In this document: positions 1 to 11,537 of the stretch, piece after piece
How the letters are laid out: every line of letters begins with the position of its first letter
Numbering within the stretch: the stretch's first letter is position 1
From: Hevea brasiliensis
Taxonomy: Eukaryota; Streptophyta; Magnoliopsida; Malpighiales; Euphorbiaceae
Assembly (NCBI RefSeq): GCF_030052815.1
Contig: NC_079498.1
Span: 92,825,060 to 92,889,059, forward strand
Reading direction: 5' to 3'
DNA: 64,000 nucleotides
The notes under the pieces: model-generated
The model's database searches: none
Told to the model about the DNA's origin: nothing
What the model saw: only the letters and a program-made list of their open reading frames with translations
Position numbers and translations under genes: made by a program

Positions 1-1151
1 AATATTTAATGTATTAGGTTTTAGGATTCCACATTTTTCCCCTTAAATGTTCTATTCCATTTAATTTGGACTATTTACTTGATATTTACTTGATGTGACA
101 TCCACAATTTTGTTAGGATGACATCGCAAATAACAATATGTGGAGGTAAATATGCTATTATACATCTATTGTCTTATAAAGATGGAAAACATTGCAGGAG
201 ATGAATTTGTTCCATGGCATATCTCACTCAGAATCATGAATCGCAGGGCGACAATAGTGGATTATCTGTGGCAACGCTGTAAGTATTCCCTGCATTCTGA
301 GTTTAGGCCTTGGCTACTAAGCCTCATTTCGTTTTCAGGTTTAAATTGTTGGTACATGCGTTTTCACATTTCATTTGTGATGTATTTTCAGATGAACCCT
401 GGGATTTGTATGACGTCTTCAATAGAGATCGAATTTATATTGATGATAATATGAAAGTGAAGGTGATTATTACAAACTCCAGTGATCAATTATTGATAAT
501 CTTTTCTATATATTTGGGTATTGTATTTATATAACTTGCATTGAAAATATTCCTGAATTTGTATCTTGCATACTTATGCAGTTGATCTTAACAACATTTA
601 ACTGCACTTAATTTGTTCAATTGAGGTTCAGCTTATCATTCACTACATACATCCTTTCCTCTTATGATAAGAAAAAGAAACTCACCTCACTTTGGGTATG
701 TTAGACATTGTTTTTTTTTTTTTTAAATAAATATTAAGAAAAGCCTTTCTCATTTTTTAGATATTTACTGGACAAGGAAAACGCTTTTTTTAAATATATT
801 AGTTAAAAATTTTAAAATTAAATTTAGTAAGTTTTACTTATAAAAATATCAAAATTTTAAAATATTTTTTTTATGATATTTCTTTAGAAAAGTGCTTTTT
901 CAATGGTGGACCTCAGTGCCAAATGAAGCTATTTTTTATATGTGTAATTTGCAATAGAATAATAACAAACGGAGAAAATTGATCATGATAGTGGAGCGAG
1001 GAAGTACTGTTAACATTAGAAGATGTTGAATGTATCATTAAATTTGGATTGGACTATTAAACTATTTTTATGTAAACTGACTTTTTTTTTATTTGGTGTT
1101 AAACTATACAATGCAATAAATTTACTTGAGTCATTTTTATCCAGTTTGCAG
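1..1151. other. AT-rich left flank, no identifiable gene
   Basis: I recognise no gene here. Two short coding-like stretches on the plus strand could be exons. One spans about 180-280 and is followed by a good GTAAGT donor at about 281. The other spans about 391-495 after a TTTTCAG acceptor and encodes a segment containing EPWDLYDVFNRDRIY. They can be joined in frame, but I cannot assign the product to a family. The rest (about 540-1140) is AT-rich with T and A runs and looks like intron or intergenic DNA. If these stretches are exons of the kinase fragment that follows, they show no kinase N-lobe motifs. Confidence 0.3.
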
Positions 1152-2184
1152 AGTATGGACGTGCCAATTTTCTCTCAAATTCTGCTACTCGTGTCTCTAC
1201 TGGGTAAAAATAAAAATTCTATTATGTTGCCTGAACTAAATTATATTGCAGCCATGTGGTGTATTTTTGGCATACTAGGAAAACTACCAAAAAGAAAATA
1301 CATTTTACCATATTTGCCTTTAAAGAATATTTGTTGAATTGTTTTTTCATATCTCACCACTTTTTCATCTCCCACTGCAGTTATATGCCTCCTGAATATT
1401 TCCGTAGTAGGAGATTCACTGCGAAGACCTATGCTTATTCTTTTGGTGTATTCGTTTTGGAGGAAATTACAGGGAAACAACATGATGATATCAGTTTCAA
1501 TGGCAACTCTAACATAGTTCAATGGGTACATAACTGTTCCTCGATTAATTTAGTCTATATTTTGGAAATAAAATCTTTATTGCCTGGGAAAAATAATAAA
1601 TGCTTTCCTCTATTAACTTTCAGGCGGTACCTCAGCTCCGAAAAAGTTTGTCCAGCGGCAACTACGATTTTATTGATAAAAGATTGCAGGGCTATAACAA
1701 CAATGAAATGAAGCAAGTGATAGCTTGTGCTTTAGCATGTTTAAATGATAATCCAGATGATCGACCACAAATGAATGAGGTAAGTTATTTTATATAGAGT
1801 TTAATTTTTATTTTAGGATAAAGTTTGGCAATTTTTATAATAATAATAATAAATTCGTATAATTAATTACATAAATAACTTTTTTTGAAAAACAAAATCA
1901 TCCCTTATTTCCCCTTATAATTGTCCTTGGAGGGGAGGGGTGACACCAATCACCCCCTTCCCATGTTTACCAAAAGAGCAAAGGGGTGAACATATATATG
2001 CCGTATCAAACGCATTCTTAGTGTACAGTTTTACTTAATATGCTGACAAAGCACAATCTTTTTCATTCGTTTTTGTGCAAAACAGATAGTTGAAACTTTA
2101 GAAGGAAATATTCAAGTTGTAGAAAGATATATTTCTCTAGAAGATCTATGGAAAAGGGAACAAGAGCTAAGCCGTCGACAGTAA
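1152..2184 (+). pseudogene. PERK-like receptor kinase, C-lobe fragment
   Basis: Four exons can be joined with consensus splice sites: about 1152-1203, 1381-1525, 1624-1779 and 2086-2184 (TAA). The phases fit throughout, including a Gly codon split GG/T between exons one and two. The product holds the end of the activation loop (TRVSTGYMPPEY), subdomain IX (AYSFGVFVLEEITGK), then QW-AVPQL, the region NNNEMKQVIACALACL, the subdomain XI arginine (DDRPQMNE) and a tail IVETLEGNIQ. The order and wording fit the proline-rich extensin-like receptor kinase group of the plant RLK/Pelle family. The glycine loop, the VAIK lysine, the HRD motif and any membrane segment are absent upstream in this window. 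The usual Asp of subdomain IX (DVYSFG) is Ala here. Lacking its N-lobe it cannot be an active kinase, so I call it a remnant. A first half outside the window is possible but would need a very long intron. The exon 1 acceptor could also lie 2 bp later. Confidence 0.62.
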
Positions 2185-3402
2185 ATCATCATATTCTACA
2201 GCAAGCCGACAACTGTTAAGGTCATTTCAGCCTCGCCCAAGCGTGCGATTTGGCAGGATAAGCCTTGCCTCAAGCAAGTTGAGCCAAGCCTAAGGACAAG
2301 GTCTGCCTAGTCCTACGAAAATTTTCACTTACTGGTATTAATTTGGCCTCCAACATATAATTTGAGTTGTTTTTTATTTAATTCAAAATTTTATATGTAT
2401 AGTTGTCGCAATCAATGCTTTTAATTATTTTTTTATATGATTTGAGGTAAAAAAATTTAAAATATTTTTCAAAAGCATCAGTGACTGTTTCTGGAATAGA
2501 AGATTCAAGGCACTCTCAAATTGCATGTACTGATATGAGGCGCACCAGCATGGGAAAGGTAACTAATAACATGGCGTCTTAATTTTTAAGCAGATTCTTA
2601 GGTCACTTCCAGACAACAAGAAAAGCCAGCACTATGACAATTGGATTCAGATCAACATCACAATTTTAGAGGGCGTGGTCCTGATTTGGTTGATGAGAAT
2701 ACTTGGTACTGTATTCCTGCAAATATTATCTATTATGAAAATTTTTGTTCAGTGGCAAACCATTCCTTAGTGCTATATTATGGTTTCCTTGGAAAGTGCA
2801 AACCAGTTCAGGAAATCATGTTAGTAAATTTGCATACCTCACATTGATTTCTTCAAGGATGTTATTTATGCAGTCCCTTCTTTTCTACTGATCGCAGAAT
2901 GAATGATTTTGAAGTGAGGAAGGCAGCAGACAGGGAGAAAAGTGACAATAACTCTGTACTGTCGAAATGCTCTTCTGCTAGGAGGCAACGAAATTGGTCT
3001 TTCTATTGATAAGTAAGTGTTGTATTCAATTATGCATTGTGCATATGTAATTATTGATTTTTCTATTAATGAAATTAACTATTGTACATAATTATGATTT
3101 TATGTTTTATTTCAAATGCTTATCTTATCGCATAAATATGATTTCTTTAAAATATTCCAGATGCTTATTGTGTTGTCATATCAATATTCTCAACACTTAT
3201 TGTAGGTGACTTAGCCAGAATTTTAGTTTAGGGAGGCCCAATTTAAACACATGATTTATTAATAAATTACTTACTTAGGTGTTGATTGAAGGAATTGGTT
3301 AATTAATGATAATAACCATTTCATAATTATAAAATAAAATTTATATAAAATTACTATTGAGCTCACTTAAAACTTTTAAAACTTTCAATGTCTCATCAAA
3401 AT
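2185..3402. other. Unassigned stretch with weak coding-like segments
   Basis: No gene is recognised between the kinase fragment and the amidase gene. Short open stretches lie at about 2473-2559 (ending at a GTAACT donor-like site), 2641-2707, and 2881-3009. The last ends in TGA and reads in part RMNDFEVRKAADREKSDNN. They could be terminal exons of an unknown gene or decayed remnants. From 3010 to 3402 the DNA is AT-rich. This part must also hold the 3' untranslated region and poly(A) site of the convergent amidase gene, which ends at 3403 on the minus strand. Confidence 0.25.
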
Positions 3403-5641
3403 TTAATATGAGAATAAAAATGTCTCACTAATAGCAATCTCTATTAGTTTTGGTTCTGTACCCTTTAATCCTCCAAAGCAGATGCCAAAGGGCAACACCT
3501 TAGTGTCATGCCCAGCAGGGACAGTGATTCCTGGATGTCCTCTGAATGCAAGAAGAGTTGAGGCATATGAGCTCATTCCAAAATCATAAGGAGTCACTAG
3601 TGCATCTAGTTTATGCTTCCTCACCAATTCCTCAAAACCATTTCTTGAAATTCTGTTCAAATTTGCCACTGCTATCTTTAGCAGTTTGTCAGCTCCCCTC
3701 AAAGATTCAGCAGCTTCAAACGTGTCTTGACCATATTCCTTGGTCTTTTCCTGCACAGCCATTGAAAAAAAATCAACCACATTCTGTAATCTACCAAGGA
3801 ATGCACATTGAAATAAAATCAAATCACCTACTTACCAATTTGGAGAATTTCTTGTTGAAGGCAATGAGGTCTGCTAAGGTTCGCACTGTGGATTTCACCA
3901 GTTGTTTTAGGTATGCATTAATCGCTGGCTTGAACTCGGCCAGATATGCATTACATTCACCACTTCCAGTGAAATTTATGATCTCATCGATGTTGGAAAT
4001 TTCCAAATCATCTACCAGAATTGCTCCTTTTTCCCTTTTTTTTTTCACAGAAATGTGTCGTCAAGTTATGCTTATCAAAAATTAAACCAATTCTCTAGTG
4101 GATTATCTAACTAGAACTATGAAAGCCTCATTCTATTACCTTAGTGTGTTGAGGTGGTGCTTGAAAGCTCGAGTTTTGACAGATCCCTCGTCATTATAGA
4201 ACTTGAAGAAAGGATTCCTGACTATCCCTAATCGCTTCCCTATAAGGCCATCAGGCTTAAGGAACTGCTTGTAGCCATCGCGTGGAATGAACATGGCTGC
4301 ACCTCTAGTCGCATTATCATAATAATCAAAGCCTACAATAGCATCAAGGGCATAAACAGCATCTCTCACTGTTCGGCGCATTGGCCTGCTCCATCCAACA
4401 TGTAACAATTCCTTTGTCAATAATAATCACAGAACAAAATTCTCAATTCACCAAATCACTTATGTGCATATTCATGTCCAAAAAGACTAATTATTCAACC
4501 ATCATCTCAGAATAAGTTCGAATTTCTTTATGGAGAGAAGTAAAATCAGTAAGAACATACAGAAAACTAAAACAAAATGAATACAGAAAAGTACAACGAA
4601 GCTAATTTCCATTATAGGTGGATAGTATGTGTAGCTGCAGAGTTCATGAATGGAGAGTTCAGCAGAGGAATTATTGGTTCAGAGAAGTTCTTTTCTCAAG
4701 CAATTCTTATAAACACATCAAAATTGAATTAGAAACTGAAAAAATCTTGGAAAATAAGTGGAAAATGTTCTACGAACCAAATAACTGTTTGTTAACACCA
4801 GTATCACCTACCCAACTGAATCCTGTCTAGGGGAGATTGGGACGACTCCAGCTCTACCAACGGTTGGGTTGATACCCACAATGGAGTTAACACTGGATGG
4901 ACATAAGATGGAGCCATCAGTCTCAGTCCCCAGGGACACTGCTACCATATTTGCTGCTACTGATATTCCTGATCCGCTACTTGACCCACATGTCCCTGCT
5001 GATAGAACGTAAGGATTCTGCAACCACACTCAAACATAATCCCCTTATTTATCTATTACGCAATTGATATCACTTGACTAATTAATAGGAATGCAAGGAC
5101 CTTATGGTGGGCTTACCCTTCCTTGACCTTTTCTTCCACAGAAACCACGAGGTAAAAATTTCGATCTAAAAGCAGCCCATTCTGTCATGCTAGCCTTCCC
5201 TAATATGATGGCTCCAGCTTTCCTCAACCTCACCACCACACCTGCATCTCGGGGAACGACTGAACCAAGCAGCGCAAACGAGCCAGCAGTGGTGTTGAGC
5301 TTATCTTTGGTAGCGATGTTATCTTTGAGCAGGATAGGAATGCCATGTAAACTATGCAAAGAACCTGGAGCCTTAGCCTTGCGCTTTTGGTCAGCCTTAT
5401 CAGCTAGGTAGAGAGAATCAGGGTTCACTTCTATGACCCCTCGAAGGAGAGGATTGAGCTTGCGGATTTCTTTGAGGTAGAACTGAACGAGTTGTCTGGA
5501 GGTTAGATGTTTCCGCTTAAATGCCAGTTGAAGATCATCAATAGTTGCTTCTTTTATTGAGAACGCTATAGTTATCTTGGTTAAGAACCCACATAATAAT
5601 ATGGATGAAAGAACTAAAAGAAGTGGTGAATTGGTAGACAT
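3403..5641 (-). CDS. Amidase signature family protein, five exons (probable secretory-pathway amidase)
   Basis: Exons on the minus strand are 5641-5117, 5017-4812, 4385-4140, 4034-3836 and 3750-3403. All introns are GT-AG and phases match, giving 1524 nt and 507 residues, close to the family's usual 500-540. The ATG at 5641 is followed by a hydrophobic signal-like segment (residues about 5-27), so the protein probably enters the secretory pathway. The amidase signature is intact: catalytic Lys106 in LLKDNIATKD, cis-Ser188 within CGSSSGSG, and nucleophile Ser211 in LGTETDGSI. C-terminal family features such as LDALVTP and PFGICFGGLKGTEPKLIEIA are also present. Such enzymes hydrolyse C-N amide bonds; the closest plant group is the uncharacterised type named after Arabidopsis At4g34880. 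The substrate cannot be told from sequence. The last residues (ISETFLFSY) differ from the usual basic, proline-containing tail, so the C-terminus is shortened or has a missed exon. Splice sites are inferred. Confidence 0.86.
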
Positions 5642-6304
5642 AGCTCTGCACTGCTCAAATGAAGAGTAAAATCATTTAGCTTAATTATTAGCTCTGGATA
5701 TGGTAGGGAGGGGATGAGAAATGATGCAGCTTAATAAAAAGATAATCATTGTCTGTCTTTCTCTTTTTGATGTAGGACATTATTATATAGTTGTTGAGTA
5801 ATTATTACCCACATTTGGTATATAGTTATTTACACCGGTCACCAAAAATTGTCATTCCAAAAATAAAATATTAATGGATTCATGCCTGGTACATAGACCT
5901 GCAAGCCTTGAACCAAATTGAGATTGGTTCAAGTCAAATTTGGAATCCACTCAAGTTAATGATTTCAGGGTCCAAACCTGATCAAATCAATTATGGAAGA
6001 GTCTGTTTTGACTTCTTTTCTAAACTCTATATCGAAATCAAATTAAATTAGCGATTCAAACCATTTTTGGTTCAATAATTAGATTCTTTTTTTTTTTTTG
6101 AGAAAAAAAGTAAAACATATATGTAAAGGATGCCAAATAATCAAATTACTTTCGAATCAAAGCGCTAAAAATAGAATCGAAAATTTCAATTAAATCAAAC
6201 TAGGCCGATGACCAGGCTTACTGGTACATGTTTATGCTCAAAATTTCATGTCGCAATGTATGTATAACAAAACAATAGAACAAGAGATTAAAAAAATCTT
6301 GTAC
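5642..6304. other. Amidase 5' region and intergenic DNA up to the transposon nest
   Basis: Apart from the candidate TATA box I see no gene. The 5 bases TGTAC at 6300-6304 directly precede the terminal TGATG of the Athila-like LTR and are the expected position of one copy of its target duplication. The partner copy would lie beyond the window. Confidence 0.4.
5781..5790 (-). promoter_or_regulatory. Candidate TATA box of the amidase gene
   Basis: On the minus strand the sequence reads CTATATAATA, about 140 bp upstream of the amidase start codon at 5641. The position fits a TATA box with a 5' leader of about 100 nt. There is no transcript evidence, and AT-rich DNA gives such matches by chance. 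Confidence 0.35.
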
Positions 6305-7813
6305 TGATGTGGCCCAACCACAAGTGCACGAGTCGCATAAGTAGTATAAAAAAAGTTATGGTTTTCACGGAGAGTTGTGTTAGTGATTGAATTGTTGATG
6401 TAAAATTAACTGATTATAGTTAAATTTAAACTAAAAAGGTAATAGAAGGAAGAGAATGGAATTTTAAGAGTATAATTGCAATTTCAACTAAGAAATAACC
6501 TAAATGGGAATCCAACTATGTTTATAAGAAATAAACCCGAAAAAATTAAGTGTAGCAAAAATTTAATTGATAATCAATCAAACTCAACTAACAATCAATG
6601 ATAATAAAATGGTTCTGGAGTTTAGGGGTTCATATTCAAGCTAAATTGAGATTTTAAATTGGTTATCCAAACTCATGGGAATTATGGGTTTCAAGGAGAT
6701 TAATTCTTAAATCCTTTGAATACCCTTTCGAGTGAGACAAAGAGTGTCCTAATTAACTCAATCCTACTTTCGTGGAGTTGAAATTAATTAAAACTCTTTA
6801 GATTCCTTAATCAATCTATTAATCATCTTAATCTTTAGTCTATTTCTAGATCCAAGTTAATTAAGTCTAATTTCTTGATTATTTATCTCAAGGTTTTCTC
6901 CTTTCGGTGCTTCAACTAAGGATTATGAACATTACTTAATAGGATCTTACACTAAGCATGTTATTGAGCACACAAGAAATGGATGAAACCTCATTTATAA
7001 TAGGTAAAAAAAAATCTCTATTTATATTTTCTGACAAAGAAAACCCTAAAATGGTGTGTGAGGAGAATCTTTTCTTTCCAGCTCATTTATGAAGAGATGC
7101 ACAAGTCATGCAAGATATTGTACGAACCTTGCAGTTACAGAGGCTTCCCATGAGGTTGCACAAGTTACACGGGCTGCCTGTGCAAGTTTCTTCATGCTTT
7201 GAAGCATCCCATGAAAGTGCATAATTGGACTGCACAGGTTATGCGGCAAGTTATGCAAGTTTTGGCCATTTGGGAATTCCTTCGGTGAAGCTGCATGAGG
7301 AGCTGCAGTCAATTGTGCAAGTTTCGACAGTTGCAGAGTCTCTTCCGTGAAGCTGCATAAGGGAAGAAGTGAAAGTGTATAAATTATGCAGCAGGTTGTG
7401 CAAGTTTTGGCTGGTGTTGGGTCTCCTCCATGAAGCTACATAAGGAACTCGCATAAGCTATGCATTAAGTTTGCACATTTCGACAGATATTCAATTCCTT
7501 CTAATTCCTATGCAAAAACTGCACAGGTTATGCAGCAAGTCATGCAGATTTCGACAACTTCACAATTTTTAATTTCTAAGCTTCATTTTAACACTTTTGG
7601 ATTTGAAAATTACTCCTCACTTGTACAATTACTTTTAGTCTCTCAAAAACACCATTTTATCTACAAAGCAAAAGCAAAATTACAAATTAGTCAAGAAATT
7701 GATAATTATGCAAAATTAACTAAATGGCTAATAAAATTAATTAAAAATAACTAACAAATCAATAAAATGACCTTGAAATCTAACTTAATTAACTATATAA
7801 AATGTATGCATCA
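6305..7813 (-). repeat. 3' LTR of the Athila-like element
   Basis: The 1509-bp segment starts TGATG and ends CATCA on the plus strand, the short inverted termini expected of an LTR. A polypurine tract lies just outside its minus-strand start (7814-7831). The minus-strand end reads GGTTGGGCCACATCA, a familiar end for this kind of plant LTR. The partner 5' LTR is outside the window, so the boundaries rest on termini and context only. Many TGCA-containing repeats lie at 7080-7560. Confidence 0.66.
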
Positions 7814-7831
7814 AATACCCCCAAACTCAAA
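7814..7831 (-). other. Polypurine tract of the Athila-like element
   Basis: On the minus strand the sequence reads TTTGAGTTTGGGGGTATT immediately before the LTR start TGATG. A purine-rich run at this place is the plus-strand primer for reverse transcription. Confidence 0.6.
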
Positions 7832-8340
7832 TCTTTGCTTGTCCTCAAGCAAAATTTTAAAATATAATACACTTTTGGGGTGCCTTGTCCAAAGAACCAT
7901 GAGAATTACCTACTAGAGCAATCTAACTCACCCTTAGCCATACCAACATTCCATATACCCATCCTTCAAGATGCTAAGAGTCTAATGCTCACCCAAGCTT
8001 TCATCACTTAGCCATCGAGTCAATTGTTATTCCAAATTTCTAAACCAACCAATCATAAGAGAAAGTTATGCTCAAAAAGAACCCTAGAACAATTAATAGC
8101 TAAATGCTTCTATATAGAATGATGGAATATGATGAATGAATGAATGAATAAATTCCAATCCCATAGGTAAACTCTCTACTCCTATCTCCACTAATGTAGC
8201 AAGTACTATCAAGAGATCAAAGGTCTTTTTAGGGATGTAATAGGGCTATGGGGTTCAAAATGAAGTTAAGAAGAAAAAGGATAAAATGAATTCAAAGCAT
8301 GAGAATATTTTCAATCTTAAAAACATAAGGTACACTTCTA

Positions 8341-8394
<54 letters not shown>

Positions 8395-9957
8395 AGGAGA
8401 GAAATACACAATGAGAATTTCCAAGTGCTAGCATCTTTTACAAAATATATAGAATTGAGGGACACTTTGATACTTTAAGTTTGTATCTTGTATCTTTTCT
8501 TTATGATTGTCCCTAAAATACCATCCCCAAACTCATTTTCTTTAATTACTTTGGGTGGATTTTCTTTCAATTTGAATTACAATAATGAAAAGTACATACA
8601 TACTAGCATTTTTATAACATGATAAGCATTTCTTCTCCCTTTTATTATTATTATTATTATTTTTTCTTTCTCTCTTTTTTTTTATAGTGTACCAAATATT
8701 ATAAATAATTATTCTCATGTGGAGTGCTTGGTTCATTGGCTAGGTAGCAATAAGGGTTTCAAGAAAAATTACGAATATAAAGGCTTAAAGGGGTTCACAA
8801 GTGTTAATTCTAATTGGGAAAAAGGCCAAAGGTTTAAAATGAGAAGGTTTAAATCAAAGAATGCCTAATTATCTCTCTTTTCAAGTACAAGATGGTGTTT
8901 CACCTCGAAAGGTTTAGAAAATTTATTCTAGGATTGGTGAGACATCACTTGACTACCTTTTATTCTATAGCTCCCTCTAAACACTTCCATCTCTAAATGA
9001 CTAGTTGGGTGGCTTTTTGGCTAAGAAAATATGGGCAAAGGATAAACGCTTCAAAACTTTGCACCTCTTAGGAAACTTTCAATCCACACACCCAACCAAA
9101 GGCAAGCTAAATCATTCTTATAAGTAACTTCCATAACTCAAAGGACTTGGCAAAAATTTTATTTCGTGAATGCATGGTTTCTAAAAAAAATGCATTGTCT
9201 AAATGAAAGAAACCTATTTGTAATATCTATATGGTTTGATTCCTAGATAATGTGCAACGTATGTATATATGTGCAATATAGTGTGTGCAATATATTTATA
9301 ATGCATGCATATGCAAATGAAATGGAATGAAATGTTTCTATACTAAATGAGAAAAACTATTTGAAATCTTGTTGTTTTTGTAAAAATTAAAATTGAAGCA
9401 TTAATGCACACCCCCAAACTCAAAATCAAACATTGTCCTCAATGTCTAAGGTAGTGCATAATGAAATTCAAGTTAAAAATGAATAACCAGGCATTAGTGA
9501 ATTGAAAAGCAAAGGTGAAAGGTTACCTGGCATAGGGCAGTAATTTAGCAGCTTAAAGTGCATAATGCATGTTGCATAGGCAGACTACATGAGTTATGCA
9601 GTAGGAGTGCTCTGTAAAATAAGTGCATAAGCAGGCTGCAAAAGTTGTGCAACATACAAAACCTTGAAATGAGTTGCATAAACAATAACACAAGTTGTGC
9701 AGTGGACTAAAAACTGCAGCAATATTATATAACAAGAAAAAAAATGAAAAGAATTATGGGTCAAGAAGGAATATACACTAGTATGCACAATTGGACCTCA
9801 CAAACATATAACAACAGTGAAAAACCAAAGTTAATATCCATTCAATTTTGTTTAGCAAACTAAATTTGTTTCAACAACAATAAAAATGTAAACACTGTAT
9901 ATAAAAGGAAACTACTGGAAGCTAAACAAGAATAGATCAAGAATCAATCTATTTATA
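7832..9957. other. Non-coding spacer between envelope-like ORF and 3' LTR
   Basis: No coding sequence is supported here. A second G-rich minus-strand run (TTGAGTTTGGGGGTGTGC, about 9408-9425) resembles the polypurine tract at 7814 and may be an internal duplicate or earlier tract. TGCA-type short repeats reappear at about 9540-9720. The small cysteine-rich minus-strand frames at 9553-9788 are translations of those repeats, not genes. Confidence 0.5.
8343..8391. repeat. (TA)n microsatellite
   Basis: A nearly pure run of about 24 TA units lies inside the spacer of the Athila-like element. A short (GAAT)n run lies nearby at about 8131-8152. Useful mainly as a length-variable marker. Confidence 0.9.
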
Positions 9958-11537
9958 TGGCTTTGCCCTTGTCTAAAGAGTCTGCTACTGAACTGGATGG
10001 AGGGTGCTGCTATTGAGGTAGTGGCTAGGATGGAGGTGATAGAGGTGGAGGTGGCATGCCCCGAAAAGTCATAAGCTGCTTCATCATATCTTTCAGCTAG
10101 TTTTGCTTATCCCTAGTCTCCATAATGAGGTCAAAAAGATGATCATGGCAGTACTTAAGGTTATCAAGACATAAGCTGCTTCCTATCCACAAAATAAATA
10201 TCATCACTAAGCCTCTCCAGATAAGTAAATAGTGCCTTGGTGTTAAATGGAGGAGGTTCTATAGTGGAAGAAGGTCCAGCTGGTCATAGCTTTGCAGATT
10301 GTTTTGGCTGTGCAGATTTCGATGGAACTGATTGTGCAGGTTCATATGGTTCTGTGTTTGTTGCTGGTTGTGCAGTATCAAATGGTAGTAAACTGAAGCC
10401 AGTCTTGAATAAGTGAAGAGCATCAAAATATATAGTGTCTATAAGTGTAGGTAAGGGATGTTCCTCAGGATCAAAGCCAAAGTGTTTGGTTATAACAGCT
10501 ATGAGCCCCCCTATGACAATATCACCTATAGATTTGGTAGCAATGTGTAACACATGTTCACAAAAGAAGTAACCAAGAGCTGGTTTGACTTTGTGAAAAG
10601 CACACCAAAACATAAAGAGGTCAGATTTTCCAACAGCACCAGAGCTAGTCCCTCAGCCCTCAATGGTGCTAGTAATAAGCCTATGGATTAATCTAAGGGC
10701 TGGGTCTATTATTTGGTATGTTTTAGATCTGCTAGCATGAAAGCCCTGAGATTGGTTTATAATATCTCTCCAAAACTAAAAAGCATTCCAAACTCCTTTA
10801 TCTGAAACCTCTGTGCTTGTATATGGGACATTAAGTAACCCATCAATAGCAAAACCAAATATCATATGAAATTGGTCCAATGATAACACTCTATCCTGCC
10901 TTAAACACCTAGATTTCATAATTAGCTTGTAATCCATCTCATGCAGCTTTGAGGTAGCAGAAAATGAGGAGATAAATTTTAAAACTAGGGCTGGATAAAC
11001 TAACTCCTGTTTATGCACAAAATCCATCCAATCTAAACCATTAAGAAAAGCAACAACACTATCAAATAGACCAACAGATCTGAGGACATATTTAGAAATG
11101 TACCTAGTGGGTTGCACTTTTCTATCCTTCAAGTGCTTAAAAGCGACTTTATGTGCAGCATCAATAAGGGACCAAGGTAACTTAGTTACCTTTGAAGTTA
11201 CCACAGATGGTGTCTTCTTGCTTAAGGGAGATTTGACTTGTTGGATTAGAGAAGAAGCACTGGGACGTTTGGATTTGGAATTGGTAGTTTTAGGGGTTTT
11301 GGTAGGAGGTTCGAAACTTGGGATAGTAGGTGGTGGTTCTTTCCTCTTTGTGATTGGAGGTGAGAGAGGAGTGGGGCAGGTGCTCATGGACCTAATTTTC
11401 CTTTTGTAAGTGGTCAGGGTTGAAGTGGTAGGAGGAGGTTGTTGAGGGAGAGGAGATTCAGGGTCAGGTGGTTGGATGGCTAAAGGAGTGATTTGGAGGG
11501 GAGGGGAGCTGGGAGGAGAATGTGGTGGGGCATCCAT
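9958..11537 (-). pseudogene. Athila-type envelope-like extra ORF (degenerate)
   Basis: From the ATG at 11537 the frame is open for 253 codons to 10776. It is interrupted at 10776 and again before 10613, reopens to 10284 and can be followed to about 9958 through several stops. The first 110 residues are Pro/Ser/Thr/Lys-rich low complexity (for example PPPTIPSFEPPTKTPKT). The rest is globular, with segments such as GYFFCEHVLHIATKSIGDIV and FGFDPEEHPLPTLID that match the extra ORF found downstream of pol in Athila elements. That ORF is often called envelope-like by position, but its function is unknown, and I see no clear membrane anchor or signal peptide. The proline-rich C-terminal part near 9960-10080 also contains stops. 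This copy is broken. Confidence 0.68.

Noticed and set aside
140..534. Short overlapping plus-strand frames as a gene such as a NAC-domain protein
   Set aside because: The phrase EPWDLYD only vaguely recalls such families. No conserved domain order could be shown, so no function is assigned.
1241..1531. 96-codon minus-strand frame
   Set aside because: It lies opposite the kinase exon 1381-1525 and shows no domain.
3546..4085. 179-codon plus-strand frame
   Set aside because: It lies opposite amidase exons 4 and 5 and crosses their intron. The minus-strand reading has clear family motifs.
9553..9788. Small cysteine-rich secreted peptide on the minus strand
   Set aside because: The Cys pattern comes from repeated TGCA-containing DNA. 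There is no conserved precursor structure, and two overlapping frames show the same bias.
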